DNA of 57,970 nt from positions 1 through 57,970 of the forward strand of contig JBDLRB010000241.1 in NCBI GenBank assembly GCA_039800205.1, read 5' to 3'. Shown in pieces: positions 8,372 through 16,715 of the stretch; the first letter of the stretch is position 1; each line of letters begins with the position of its first letter. Origin of the DNA: SYIM01 sp039800205 (lineage in GTDB: Bacteria > Pseudomonadota > Gammaproteobacteria > Burkholderiales > Burkholderiaceae_E). The translations under genes were made by a program, and so were the position numbers. Under the pieces are notes generated by a model that was not told the origin of the DNA, ran no database searches, and saw nothing but the letters and a program-made list of their open reading frames with translations.

Positions 8372-10092
8372 GGTTGGCGACGGTCCAGTGCGAAGCGCTC
8401 CTTCCGGTCGAATCGCCGCCCACCCAGCCACAGGCGTTCCCAGTGGGCCTTGCCCGTGAGACTGCTTTCGCTGCCTTCGGAGGGGAGTCGTTGCAGCACC
8501 AGCGGGCAGGGCTGCGATTCGGTTCCGAATGGGATTCCGCCGAAGTAGGCGAAACCGGTGCGCTCGGCAGTGCTCAAGTTGAGCGCCTGTACGCAATCGA
8601 CGCGCCCGGATGGGCCCTCCGAAACGCTGCGTATCACCTCAGCGGCTTCGAGCGCCGGGCCACGCAGGCTCTTTCGCTGATCGAAGACGGGCAACCAGAG
8701 ACTGACCAGAAGAATCCAGACAAAGACGAGTCCACCGGCAGACAGCACCATCGGGCGCCACAGCCGGGGCGGGCCGTTACGCGTACGCCACCGAATCAGC
8801 ACCAGCCAGCCAATGCTCGCAGCCAGCCCGACTGCGCCACTGAGCGTGACGAATTCAGGTTCGTAGCCGGGCGCGACCCGCAGGGCGCTGGCCGCCATGC
8901 GTGGCGGATAGCCCGTCTGGAGCGCCAGCCAGTAGCCCCAGATGAAGATCCCGATCAGGCTGAACAGACTGACCGCCATCCAGTCGAGCAGGGCGACCAT
9001 CCCACGCATCATGGTCGGCAGGCCCCAGACGGCGAGGAGCGCGAGGGGCATGATCAGCGGAATCATGGCTTGCTCGCTGGCGCGCTGGATCAGACTCAGA
9101 TGAATCAGGATCGCTGCCGCGAACAGGGTTGGGATCAGCAGTGCCGGTTCACCGGCCAGTTTGCGCCAGCGCCAAAGCGTCCACACGGCGAGGGGCCAGG
9201 CCGGCCAGGCAAACCAGGAGAGCGTACCGAGCAGGCCACTGAGCGAGCCGCCCCCAACCGGGGCGATCGCCCAGGCGGCAGTCCACCAGGCGCCGAGGGC
9301 CGTCAGGGTGCGACCGTCCCAGACCCACAGGCTCAAAGCCCAGAGGCCGGTGATCCCCACAGGCCAGAGGACCGATCCCGCGATGGCGTTGCGGGCAAGC
9401 GCGCGAATCGGCCGGCTCAGCAGATAAGCGAGAAACCAGGCCGACGCGAGCAGGACGGCCAGCAGTACGCTGCCGCCCAGGACGGTTGCGGCGAGCGCCA
9501 GTCCGACCAGCGAGCCCCCTGTTCGGGGTCGCACGAGCGAAAGCGCCGCACCCCAGAGCAGGATGCCCATCCAGGTGAATTGAAGTGCCTCGGCGGTCGT
9601 TTCGTGCAGGCGCGTAACGAGTCCCCAGCAGGCCAGAGTCACGAGCAGGGTCGCATCGGCCATCGAGCGTGCAATCAAGGCCGGCGACGCCGACGCGCCG
9701 AATGGATCGGACGGCTGAATTTCCGGCCGCCGGGCGAAGAGGCGGGCGGCCTGCCAGATGGCCCACAGACCGGGTGCGACCAGGAGTCCAACGGCCAGTC
9801 GAGCGCTGGCGTGTTCACTTAACCAGGGTGAGCCCAGGCGCATCGCGCCGGCCATCAGCCAGTGCGCGAGGGGGGCCTCCTCGGGCAGCCCGAGCCCGAA
9901 TACAGAGGGTTGCAGCCACTGCTCGATTGAGCCGCGGGCCATGGTCAGCGCGATCCCGAACCCCGTCGCATCCGCGCTTCCCCAGGGGTCACGCCCTGTG
10001 AACCCGGGGATCAGGAAGGCGATGCATAAAAAAACAAGCAGGACGCGGGGCACACGTCCTGCTTGGGGCTCGGTCAGGATGTACGGGCGCAT
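8368..10092 (-). CDS. ArnT/GT39-like integral-membrane glycosyltransferase
   Basis: Predicted polytopic membrane protein (~574 aa) with a first membrane helix (VLLVFLCIAFLIPGF) followed by GRDPWGSADATGFG. That places an Asp in the first periplasmic loop, as in ArnT/GT-C enzymes using lipid-linked sugars. About 11 hydrophobic segments follow, then a soluble C-terminal domain from ~residue 475. The donor and target are unknown; attachment to lipid A or a surface glycan is a family-based guess. ATG at 10092 is chosen; a GTG at 10107 is also open. An intrinsic-terminator-like hairpin lies inside codons ~10-22 (10028-10064). Confidence 0.7.
   Translation of the reverse strand: MRPYILTEPQAGRVPRVLLVFLCIAFLIPGFTGRDPWGSADATGFGIALTMARGSIEQWLQPSVFGLGLPEEAPLAHWLMAGAMRLGSPWLSEHASARLAVGLLVAPGLWAIWQAARLFARRPEIQPSDPFGASASPALIARSMADATLLVTLACWGLVTRLHETTAEALQFTWMGILLWGAALSLVRPRTGGSLVGLALAATVLGGSVLLAVLLASAWFLAYLLSRPIRALARNAIAGSVLWPVGITGLWALSLWVWDGRTLTALGAWWTAAWAIAPVGGGSLSGLLGTLSWFAWPAWPLAVWTLWRWRKLAGEPALLIPTLFAAAILIHLSLIQRASEQAMIPLIMPLALLAVWGLPTMMRGMVALLDWMAVSLFSLIGIFIWGYWLALQTGYPPRMAASALRVAPGYEPEFVTLSGAVGLAASIGWLVLIRWRTRNGPPRLWRPMVLSAGGLVFVWILLVSLWLPVFDQRKSLRGPALEAAEVIRSVSEGPSGRVDCVQALNLSTAERTGFAYFGGIPFGTESQPCPLVLQRLPSEGSESSLTGKAHWERLWLGGRRFDRKERFALDRRQP
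10028..10064 (-). terminator. Intrinsic terminator downstream of rpmE, inside the next gene's 5' coding end
   Basis: On the minus strand AAGCAGGACG and CGTCCTGCTT form a perfect 10-bp stem with a 9-base loop, followed after one G by a run of seven T residues (10034-10028). This is textbook intrinsic-terminator form for the rho/rpmE transcript. It lies about 95 bp after the rpmE stop and within the N-terminal codons of the ArnT-like gene. Confidence 0.8.
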
Positions 10093-10106
10093 CAACCCGT
10101 GGGGCA

Positions 10107-10130
10107 CGCCCGACCGATCAGCGTCGGGCG
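10107..10130 (-). repeat. 8-bp stem-loop after rpmE
   Basis: CGCCCGAC and GTCGGGCG pair with an 8-base loop, 29 bp downstream of the rpmE stop. There is no U-tract, so it may protect the 3' end rather than terminate. Confidence 0.4.
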
Positions 10131-10158
10131 GGGTGGGTTGCCGACCCGGTCATCCCGG

Positions 10159-10416
10159 TCAGGCTGACTTGCCTGCGCGGGCGAACTTCTGACGGAACTT
10201 CTCGACCCGGCCAGTTTCGATGATGCGCTGCTGGGCACCGGTATAAAACGGATGCGATTCGGAGGTGACGTCCAGCTTGAAGAGCGGATACTCCTTACCG
10301 TCGTCCATCTTGATGGTTTCGCGGGTGTTGATGGTCGAACGGGTGACGAATTTGAAGCCGCTCGACATGTCGAGGAAGACCACTTCGCGGTAGTTCGGAT
10401 GGATGCCTTCTTTCAT
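10159..10416 (-). CDS. rpmE2: 50S ribosomal protein L31, type B
   Basis: The protein is 85 aa and begins MKEGIHPNYREVVFLDMSSGFKF, as in the type B (zinc-free) L31. The CxxC zinc ligands of type A L31 are absent, and the longer length agrees with type B. In enteric bacteria the zinc-free form replaces the zinc form under zinc limitation; in many Burkholderiales it is the main copy. It has its own candidate promoter (10514-10542) after rho. Confidence 0.93.
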   Translation of the reverse strand: MKEGIHPNYREVVFLDMSSGFKFVTRSTINTRETIKMDDGKEYPLFKLDVTSESHPFYTGAQQRIIETGRVEKFRQKFARAGKSA

Positions 10417-10513
10417 CGCTTGCTCGCTATTTGACCGTCGGGTGCGGCGGCGGGGTTGTTACGGGGGGCGGTGGCAGTGCTTGATTCGCTAAGCGCCGCC
10501 AGAAAAACCCGTA

Positions 10514-10542
10514 ATTGTATCTCGTGGATCGGTCCTGCGCAA
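10514..10542 (-). promoter_or_regulatory. Sigma70 promoter candidate for rpmE
   Basis: On the minus strand TTGCGC is separated by exactly 17 bases from TACAAT, a strong sigma70-like pair. It lies between rho and rpmE and predicts a ~90-nt L31 leader. Confidence 0.6.
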
Positions 10543-10566
10543 TTTTCGCGAGGCCGAAACGGACGT

Positions 10567-11829
10567 TCAGCCGCCTCGCTTCATCATTTCGAAGAATTCC
10601 TGGTTGCTCTTTGTCTGCCGCATCTTGTCGAGCAGGAACTCCATGGCATCCAGGTCGTCCATGTCATGGAGCAGCTTTCGCAGGATCCAGATCTTCTGCA
10701 GCAGTTCGGGCTTGATCAGGAGTTCTTCGCGACGGGTGCCCGAGCGGTTGATTTCGATCGCCGGATACACGCGCTTTTCGGCCATGCGGCGATTGAGGTG
10801 CAGTTCAAGGTTGCCCGTTCCCTTGAACTCCTCGTAGATCACCTCGTCCATACGGCTGCCGGTGTCAATCAGCGCGGTGGCGATGATCGTGAGCGATCCA
10901 CCTTCCTCGATATTTCGGGCTGCACCAAAGAAGCGTTTGGGCCGCTGCAGGGCGTTGGCGTCGACTCCGCCCGTCAGCACCTTGCCCGAGGCCGGGACGA
11001 CGGTGTTGTACGCACGCGCCAGCCGGGTGATCGAGTCGAGCAGGATCACGACATCGCGCTTGTGCTCGACCAGCCGTTTGGCCTTCTCGATCACCATCTC
11101 GGCGACCTGAACATGGCGGGTCGCGGGTTCATCGAAGGTGGATGCAACAACTTCGCCGCGTACCGAACGGCTCATTTCGGTGACTTCTTCCGGGCGCTCG
11201 TCGATCAGTAGCACGATCAGGAAGACGTCGGGGTGATTGGTCGTGATCGCATGGGCGATGTGCTGCATGAGCACGGTCTTGCCCGCTTTCGGGGGGGCGA
11301 CGATCAGCCCGCGCTGGCCCTTCCCGATCGGGGCGATCATGTCGATGATGCGCCCGGTGATGTTTTCCTCGGCCTTGATGTCCCGCTCGAGCACCATGGG
11401 TTTGCTTGGGTGGAGCGGTGTCAGATTTTCGAACAGGATCTTGTTCTTCGAGGCCTCGGGCGGTTGGCTGTTGATCTTGTCAACCTTCACTAGCGCGAAG
11501 TAGCGCTCGCCGTCCTTGGGCGTCCGAACCTCGCCTTCGATCGAATCCCCCGTATGAAGATTGAAGCGGCGAATCTGCGAGGGCGAGATGTAGATGTCGT
11601 CAGTGCTCGCGAGATAGGAGGTCTCGGGCGAGCGCAGAAAACCGAACCCGTCGGGCAGCACTTCCAGGACGCCGTCCCCAAAGATGGTTTCGCCGGTCTT
11701 GGCCTTGCGCTTGAGGATCGCAAACATCAACTCCTGCTTGCGCATGCGCTGGGGGTTTTCGATCTCCAGGCCGATCGCCATTTCGATCAGTTGCGAGACG
11801 TGGAGGGCTTTGAGTTCGGACAAATGCAT
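10567..11829 (-). CDS. rho: Transcription termination factor Rho
   Basis: Rho is the hexameric RNA-dependent ATPase that terminates transcription and limits antisense and horizontally acquired transcripts. The 420-aa length matches E. coli (419). It starts MHLSELKALHVSQLIEMA; the N-terminal cold-shock-like RNA-binding domain has GFGFLRSPETSYLAS. The ATPase domain has Walker A PPKAGKTVLMQ, the Walker B region VVILLDSITRLARAYN and LTGGVDANALQRPKRFFGAARN. I chose ATG at 11829. The frame stays open to 12054, but that extension is low-complexity and unlike Rho. Confidence 0.97.
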   Translation of the reverse strand: MHLSELKALHVSQLIEMAIGLEIENPQRMRKQELMFAILKRKAKTGETIFGDGVLEVLPDGFGFLRSPETSYLASTDDIYISPSQIRRFNLHTGDSIEGEVRTPKDGERYFALVKVDKINSQPPEASKNKILFENLTPLHPSKPMVLERDIKAEENITGRIIDMIAPIGKGQRGLIVAPPKAGKTVLMQHIAHAITTNHPDVFLIVLLIDERPEEVTEMSRSVRGEVVASTFDEPATRHVQVAEMVIEKAKRLVEHKRDVVILLDSITRLARAYNTVVPASGKVLTGGVDANALQRPKRFFGAARNIEEGGSLTIIATALIDTGSRMDEVIYEEFKGTGNLELHLNRRMAEKRVYPAIEINRSGTRREELLIKPELLQKIWILRKLLHDMDDLDAMEFLLDKMRQTKSNQEFFEMMKRGG

Positions 11830-12072
11830 GGAAGGAATGCTCTGAGCGGTGATGGGACGCGGTGAAAACGGGCGGGGCTGGAATTGGCCGCCGGGCCGGA
11901 TGACACGAGGCAGGACGGGGGCTGGGCGGCTCGACCCTCCAGTCCGGCGGGCCGGACGGTGGTCAGATGCGGTTCTCCAGGATACGGCCCGCGACGAGAG
12001 GCGAGCCGGTCGGTGAGGACTTGATCGTGCGGCACCGCCGCAGGCGACGCGCACCGAATAGCGTACTACGGA

Positions 12073-12393
12073 TCAGAGATGGCTGTCCAGAAACAGCGTC
12101 AGCTGCGATTTGGATAACGCGCCGACCGAGCTCGCAATCATCGCGCCGTTGCGAAACAGCATCAGGGTGGGAATCCCGCGCACACCATAGCGCGCCGCGG
12201 TGGCCTGATTTTCATCAACGTTCAGCTTGGCGATGAGAACTCGACCGTTGTAGTCACGGCTGACCTCGTCGAGGATCGGGGCGATCATCTTGCAGGGGCC
12301 ACACCACTCCGCCCAGTAGTCAACCAGGACGGGAAGGTCGGATTTGAGGACGTCCTGCTCAAAGCCGGCGTCCGAGGTGTGCTTGATGCTCAT
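12073..12393 (-). CDS. trxA: Thioredoxin
   Basis: Thioredoxin (106 aa) reduces cytoplasmic protein disulfides and feeds ribonucleotide reductase and other enzymes. The active site WCGPCK is at about residues 30-35, in YWAEWCGPCKMIAPILDE, and the cis-Pro loop is in VRGIPTLMLFRNG. ATG at 12393 is preceded by GGAG at good spacing. The upstream-open extension is not thioredoxin-like. The trxA-rho order is conserved in beta-proteobacteria; 243 bp separate them, so rho has a long leader or its own promoter. Confidence 0.95.
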   Translation of the reverse strand: MSIKHTSDAGFEQDVLKSDLPVLVDYWAEWCGPCKMIAPILDEVSRDYNGRVLIAKLNVDENQATAARYGVRGIPTLMLFRNGAMIASSVGALSKSQLTLFLDSHL

Positions 12394-12606
12394 GGGGGCT
12401 CCAGGGGGGCAACGAAGTCGCGGCGGCGTGAAGGGTGGCCGGGCTGGGGTACGTGTGCCGACCAGCGTAGGAACATAGCACAGCGTGTTGGTTTCGTCCC
12501 GCGCCCAGCGAATCGGTGATGGGCGGGGATAGGGGTGCGAGGGAGCGTGAACGGCCACCGACTGAGGCCCGGGCCCGCGCATGGCATTCAGGTGAGCCGA
12601 CGCTGA

Positions 12607-12612
12607 TAGAAT
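12607..12612 (+). promoter_or_regulatory. Candidate -10 element for ffs
   Basis: TAGAAT lies 6 bases before the predicted 5' end of the SRP RNA. I see no convincing -35 element. Confidence 0.4.
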
Positions 12613-12618
12613 TCGGCT

Positions 12619-12716
12619 GGGCGGGCCCCCCCGCATTGCGGTGTGGTCAACCTGGTCAGGTCCGGAAGGAAGCAGCCACAGCCATTTCCCGCGAGTGCCG
12701 GGGTCCCGGCTCGCCC
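12619..12716 (+). ncRNA. ffs: 4.5S signal recognition particle RNA
   Basis: The conserved SRP RNA domain IV core (GGTCAGGTCCGGAAGGAAGC) is at about 12655-12674, flanked by complementary arms. The ends GGGCGGGCC (12619-) and GGCTCGCCC (-12716) close the long helix. It is followed by ACCCCCTTTT. The RNA binds Ffh and FtsY for cotranslational membrane targeting. The position directly before dnaX is the usual one in beta-proteobacteria. Ends are estimated from pairing. Confidence 0.93.
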
Positions 12717-12766
12717 ACCCCCTTTTGTCCGTCTCCCGTCAGCCGGGCCCGATACAGGTCGAGCCG

Positions 12767-14449
12767 ATGTCCCATCAGGTCCTTGCGCGCAAATGGCGGC
12801 CCCGTGATTTCGATTCGCTGGTGGGGCAGCGCCATGTGGTCCAGGCACTCTCGCACGCGTTGGGCGAGGGCCGATTGCATCATGCCTACCTGCTCACCGG
12901 CACCCGAGGCGTGGGTAAGACCACCATCGCCCGTATCCTGGCCAAGTCCCTGAACTGCGAATCGGGCCCGACCGCGCAGCCTTGCCTGCGGTGTGTGGCG
13001 TGTACCGGGATCGATCAAGGGCGTTTCGTTGATTACATCGAAATGGATGCCGCATCCAATCGCGGCGTCGACGAGATGACCCAGCTTCTCGAAAATGCCG
13101 TCTACGCGCCGACCGTGGGGCGCTACAAGGTCTACGTGATCGACGAAGTCCACATGCTCTCCACGCACGCCTTCAACGCCATGCTGAAGACGCTCGAGGA
13201 ACCGCCTCCGCATGTCGTGTTCGTGCTGGCGACGACCGATCCCCAGAAGGTGCCGGTGACCGTGCTGTCGCGGTGCCTGCAGTTCAACCTCAAGAACATG
13301 AGCCCGGCGGATATTGCCGAGCATCTCGCGCGCATTCTCGACGCCGAGTCGATCGCGTTTGAACGGCCCGCCCTGGTCGTTCTGGGCCGGGCGGCGGCGG
13401 GAAGCATGCGCGATGCCTTGTCGCTGCTCGATCAGGCGATTGCGTTTGGCGCGGGTTCGGTCAGCGAGCGGGCCGTCCGCTCGATGCTGGGTGCGGTGGA
13501 CCGTGAGACGCTGCTCGATCTCGTCGAGGCACTGGTAGGCGGTGAGGGCGCCGCGCTGATGGCGCTTGCCGATCGCCTGTACGAGGACAATCGGTCGTTC
13601 GCCCGGGCATTGGACGAGTTGGCTTTGCTGCTCCATCGCGTTGCCTTGCTTCAGGCGGGCCTGCATGCCGATCTCGACGACGGCGATCGTCTGGAGCGCC
13701 TGGAGCGCTGTGCACGTGCGGTGACGGCGGAGACGATACAGGTCTGGTATCAGGTTGCGATTCATGGCGGGAGAGACCTGTCGCTGGCGCCCGACGAACG
13801 TTCCGGTTTTTCGATGACGCTGCTGCGGATGCTGGCCTTTCGTCCGGAATGGGCCGCGGATCGCGACGATTCCGACTCAAGGGCGGCCCGAACCGAGCCG
13901 TCGCCTCAGGCCCGACCCGTTGCGACCCCCATCCCACCTCGGCCGGCCCCCGAGCCCCCAGCTCCACCGGTGGGGGGGGAGGCCTCGGCCGAGCGGGCCG
14001 CGCCGCCCCCCGAGCCTCGCGGGGCCGCGACGCGCGGGGACGGGGTCGCCTTTGAGGGCGACTGGCCGGCCCTTGCACGTCGTTTGCGTGTGACCGGCTT
14101 TGCGCGCCAGTTCATGGATCAAAGCGAGCTGTTAAGTGCGAGCGCAGAGGGCTTCCTGGTACGGGTACCGATCAAGGCGCTGGCCGAGGGGGCGACGGTT
14201 GCCAAGGTGAGCGATGCCTTGTCCGAAGCTCTGGGGCGCACCGTGCGCCTGAAGGTCGAGGTTGGAACGGTGCAGGGCCTGACGGCAGCGGGTCTGGCGG
14301 AACAGGATCGGGGTGAGCGCCTGGCGCAGGCCCGGTCGGCGATCGAATCGGATCCGTTCGTCCGTGCGCTCGTGTCCGATTTCGATGCCAGCATCGTTCC
14401 GGGTTCGATCAGTCCCGTCGCGGATCACCCCGCCGAACAGAAGTCGTGA
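12767..14449 (+). CDS. dnaX: DNA polymerase III subunit tau (gamma/tau)
   Basis: Clamp-loader ATPase of the replisome. Residues 1-~220 are the AAA+ domain: GTRGVGKTT (Walker A), a four-Cys zinc module (CESGPTAQPCLRCVAC), VIDEVHMLS (Walker B) and SRCLQF with the arginine finger. Domain III follows to ~370. Then comes a Pro/Ala-rich linker (about 375-430) and a C-terminal tau-specific domain from ~430. ATG at 12767 is chosen, as the upstream-open frame crosses ffs. At 560 aa it is shorter than E. coli tau (643). A run of eight G residues in the linker could produce a gamma-like short form (see findings). Confidence 0.95.
   Translation: MSHQVLARKWRPRDFDSLVGQRHVVQALSHALGEGRLHHAYLLTGTRGVGKTTIARILAKSLNCESGPTAQPCLRCVACTGIDQGRFVDYIEMDAASNRGVDEMTQLLENAVYAPTVGRYKVYVIDEVHMLSTHAFNAMLKTLEEPPPHVVFVLATTDPQKVPVTVLSRCLQFNLKNMSPADIAEHLARILDAESIAFERPALVVLGRAAAGSMRDALSLLDQAIAFGAGSVSERAVRSMLGAVDRETLLDLVEALVGGEGAALMALADRLYEDNRSFARALDELALLLHRVALLQAGLHADLDDGDRLERLERCARAVTAETIQVWYQVAIHGGRDLSLAPDERSGFSMTLLRMLAFRPEWAADRDDSDSRAARTEPSPQARPVATPIPPRPAPEPPAPPVGGEASAERAAPPPEPRGAATRGDGVAFEGDWPALARRLRVTGFARQFMDQSELLSASAEGFLVRVPIKALAEGATVAKVSDALSEALGRTVRLKVEVGTVQGLTAAGLAEQDRGERLAQARSAIESDPFVRALVSDFDASIVPGSISPVADHPAEQKS
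13972..13979 (+). other. G8 slippery tract in dnaX (possible -1 frameshift/slippage site)
   Basis: The reading frame here is GTG GGG GGG GAG, so G-GGG-GGG is a formal X-XXY-YYZ heptamer. A -1 shift would end at TGA 14053-14055, giving a ~429-aa product close to the 431-aa gamma subunit of E. coli. This is inferred from sequence only. Confidence 0.4.
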
Positions 14450-14470
14450 AATTTTTCAGGAGAATGGACC

Positions 14471-14797
14471 ATGATGAAGGCGCAACTGGCCGGCTTGATG
14501 AAGCAGGCGCAGCAGATGCAGGACAACATGAAGCGGGTTCAGGACGAGCTCGCACGCGTCGAGGTGGAGGGGCAGTCGGGCGCCGGATTGGTCAAGGCCA
14601 CAGTCACCTGCCGCAACGAAGTGCGTCGCATTTCAATCGATCCGAGTCTGCTGGGCGATGACCGTGACATGCTCGAGGATCTCGTGGTCGCGGCACTGAA
14701 CGACGCGCTGCGCCGCGCCGAGCAGACTTCCGCAGACCGAATGGGCTCGGTCACCGCGGGGCTGCCGCTGCCCCCGGGCTTCAAGATGCCGTTCTGA
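14471..14797 (+). CDS. ybaB: YbaB/EbfC nucleoid-associated protein
   Basis: A 108-aa YbaB/EbfC-family protein: MKAQLAGLMKQAQQMQDNMKRVQDELA at the N terminus forms the predicted helical part, then VEGQSGAGLVKATVTCRNEVRRISIDPSLL, and a GLPLPPGFKMPF end. These small dimers bind DNA and coat the nucleoid. A good TCAGGAGAA ribosome-binding site lies just upstream. The dnaX-ybaB-recR order is highly conserved, with 21-bp and 29-bp gaps, indicating one operon. Confidence 0.95.
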   Translation: MMKAQLAGLMKQAQQMQDNMKRVQDELARVEVEGQSGAGLVKATVTCRNEVRRISIDPSLLGDDRDMLEDLVVAALNDALRRAEQTSADRMGSVTAGLPLPPGFKMPF

Positions 14798-14826
14798 ACA
14801 GTGAGCAACCTGAATCGGCGGAGCCG

Positions 14827-15432
14827 ATGAGCCGGCAGGACGACACGCATCTCGATCAACTGATCGACGCGTTGCGGCGGCTGCCGGGGGTCGGCCCGCG
14901 TTCCGCTCAGCGGCATGCATATCACCTGCTGCAGCATGATCGGGAGGGCGCTCGCCTTCTGGCGCGTGCGATCGACGAAGCCTTGATCTCGATTCGCCAT
15001 TGTGTGCGCTGCAATACCTTCACTGAGTCGGAGGTCTGTTCAACGTGTCGCTCGCCGCGTCGCGATCCGGGGCTGCTCTGTGTGGTCGAGAACCCGGCCG
15101 ACCAGTTGATGGTTGAGCAGACGATGGCGTATTCGGGCTTGTACTTTGTCCTGATGGGGCGACTCTCCCCACTCGATGGAGTCGGTCCGGGCGATATCCA
15201 CTTCGAACGGCTGATGGCGCGGGCGTGCGATGGGGAGGTCCGCGAGGTCATTCTCGCCACCAACTTCACCCAGGAGGGTGAGGCAACGGCGCACTACCTG
15301 GCTGAAATGCTCAAGGCTCGAGGTCTGCGGGTCTCGCGGCTGGCCCGCGGCGTTCCCATTGGGAGCGAACTCGAATATGTCGACCCAGGCACCATCGCCC
15401 AGGCGATGCGCGACCGGCGCGGGCTCGACTGA
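14827..15432 (+). CDS. recR: Recombination protein RecR
   Basis: RecR (201 aa) acts with RecF and RecO to load RecA onto gapped DNA. The helix-hairpin-helix RRLPGVGPRSAQRHAYHLL is at residues ~16-36, a four-cysteine zinc finger (CVRCNTFTESEVCSTC) at ~58-73, and the Toprim domain (LLCVVENPADQLMVEQT, then GRLSPLDGVGPGDI) follows. The C-terminal RGVPIGSELEYVDPGTIAQAM is typical. Third gene of the dnaX operon. Confidence 0.96.
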   Translation: MSRQDDTHLDQLIDALRRLPGVGPRSAQRHAYHLLQHDREGARLLARAIDEALISIRHCVRCNTFTESEVCSTCRSPRRDPGLLCVVENPADQLMVEQTMAYSGLYFVLMGRLSPLDGVGPGDIHFERLMARACDGEVREVILATNFTQEGEATAHYLAEMLKARGLRVSRLARGVPIGSELEYVDPGTIAQAMRDRRGLD

Positions 15433-15469
15433 GGGATCGCCCGCCTCGGGTCGGTGGTCCGGCTCAGGT

Positions 15470-15475
15470 TATAAT
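15470..15475 (+). promoter_or_regulatory. Candidate -10 element for carA
   Basis: A perfect TATAAT lies 31 bp before the carA start codon. The -35 region at the expected distance is poor, suggesting an activator or weak basal promoter. I see no obvious ARG box. Confidence 0.4.
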
Positions 15476-15505
15476 CCGAAAGTTTGACTTCTTTCAGGAG
15501 CGCCC

Positions 15506-16708
15506 TTGCTCTCTTCGAGTCCCACCCCCAGCGCATCTTCTGAAACTCCTCTGAAGCTGATCCCCGATCGTCGCCCCGCTGCACTCGTCCTGGCGGATGG
15601 CAGCGTCTTTCATGGCGAATCGATCGGCGCACCGGTCAGCGCGACCGGAGAAGTGGTGTTCAACACGGCCATGACCGGGTACCAGGAAATCCTGACCGAC
15701 CCGAGTTATTGCCGCCAACTGGTGACGCTCACCTACCCGCACATCGGTAACACGGGCATCAACGCCGAAGACATCGAGGCGGCCCGGGTTCACGCGGCCG
15801 GGCTGATCGTCCGCGATGCGCCGATTCGGCACTCCAACTGGCGCAGTACGACAACGCTGCGCGATTACCTGACCGCGGAAGGGATCCCTGCCATCGCAGG
15901 TCTCGATACCCGGCGGTTGACTCGAGTCCTGCGGGACAGGGGGGCCCAGAACGGCTGCCTGGTGGCCGCAGCTTCGCCCGGTGAAGTTCTGGATCTGGAG
16001 GCCGCGCGGGCCGCCGCCCGCTCATTTCCCGGACTGGCAGGCATGGACCTGGCTCAGGTCGTCACCACCGATCGGCGCTACAACTGGTCGCAGCGTGCCT
16101 GGCGGCTCGAGGGCGGATACCCGGGCAGTGGCCCCTCCCGCTTTCGGGTGGTCGCCTACGATTTCGGTGTCAAATACAACATTCTTCGTCTGCTCGCCGA
16201 GCGCGGTTGCGAGCTGACGGTCGTTCCCGCCCGTACGCCCGCGTCGGATGTGCTCGCGCTTTCGCCGGATGGCGTTTTTCTGTCCAATGGACCGGGCGAT
16301 CCAGAGCCCTGTGACTACGCCATCGCGGCGGCTCGCGAGCTGATCGAACTCGGGATTCCGACCTTCGGCATCTGCCTGGGCCACCAGATCATGGGTCTTG
16401 CCTCGGGGGCCCGCACACTCAAGATGAAGTTCGGCCACCATGGCGCCAATCACCCGGTCAAGGATCTGGATACCGGTGCGGTCATGATCACCAGCCAGAA
16501 TCACGGCTTCGCGGTCGATCCCGACTCGCTGCCGGACTGTCTGCGGGTGACCCATGTCTCACTCTTTGACGGTTCCATCCAGGGACTTGCCCGCACCGAC
16601 CGGCCCGCCTTCTGCTTTCAGGGGCACCCTGAAGCCAGTCCGGGCCCGCATGACATTCGCCCGCTGTTCGATCGATTCATTGCGCTGATGACAGCGCGCC
16701 AAGACTGA
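15506..16708 (+). CDS. carA: Carbamoyl-phosphate synthase small (glutaminase) subunit
   Basis: CarA (400 aa) hydrolyses glutamine and channels ammonia to CarB for carbamoyl phosphate, used in arginine and pyrimidine synthesis. The N-terminal domain has FNTAMTGYQEILTDPSY; the class I amidotransferase domain has the nucleophile Cys in FGICLGHQIMGLA, and His/Glu in QGHPEASPGPHD. The start is TTG, 6 nt after an AGGAG-like motif (CAGGAGCGCCC). About 15 residues at the N terminus are extra compared with E. coli. carB follows after 7 bp. Confidence 0.95.
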   Translation: MLSSSPTPSASSETPLKLIPDRRPAALVLADGSVFHGESIGAPVSATGEVVFNTAMTGYQEILTDPSYCRQLVTLTYPHIGNTGINAEDIEAARVHAAGLIVRDAPIRHSNWRSTTTLRDYLTAEGIPAIAGLDTRRLTRVLRDRGAQNGCLVAAASPGEVLDLEAARAAARSFPGLAGMDLAQVVTTDRRYNWSQRAWRLEGGYPGSGPSRFRVVAYDFGVKYNILRLLAERGCELTVVPARTPASDVLALSPDGVFLSNGPGDPEPCDYAIAAARELIELGIPTFGICLGHQIMGLASGARTLKMKFGHHGANHPVKDLDTGAVMITSQNHGFAVDPDSLPDCLRVTHVSLFDGSIQGLARTDRPAFCFQGHPEASPGPHDIRPLFDRFIALMTARQD

Positions 16709-16715
16709 CCACGAC

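Noticed and set aside
8374..9822. 482-residue plus-strand frame opposite the ArnT-like gene
   Set aside because: Composition (Gln/Arg/Asp/Pro-rich) is that of a reverse-complemented membrane protein; no motifs.
11830..12054. 75-residue N-terminal extension of Rho
   Set aside because: Low-complexity, not Rho-like; start at 11829 gives the family length.
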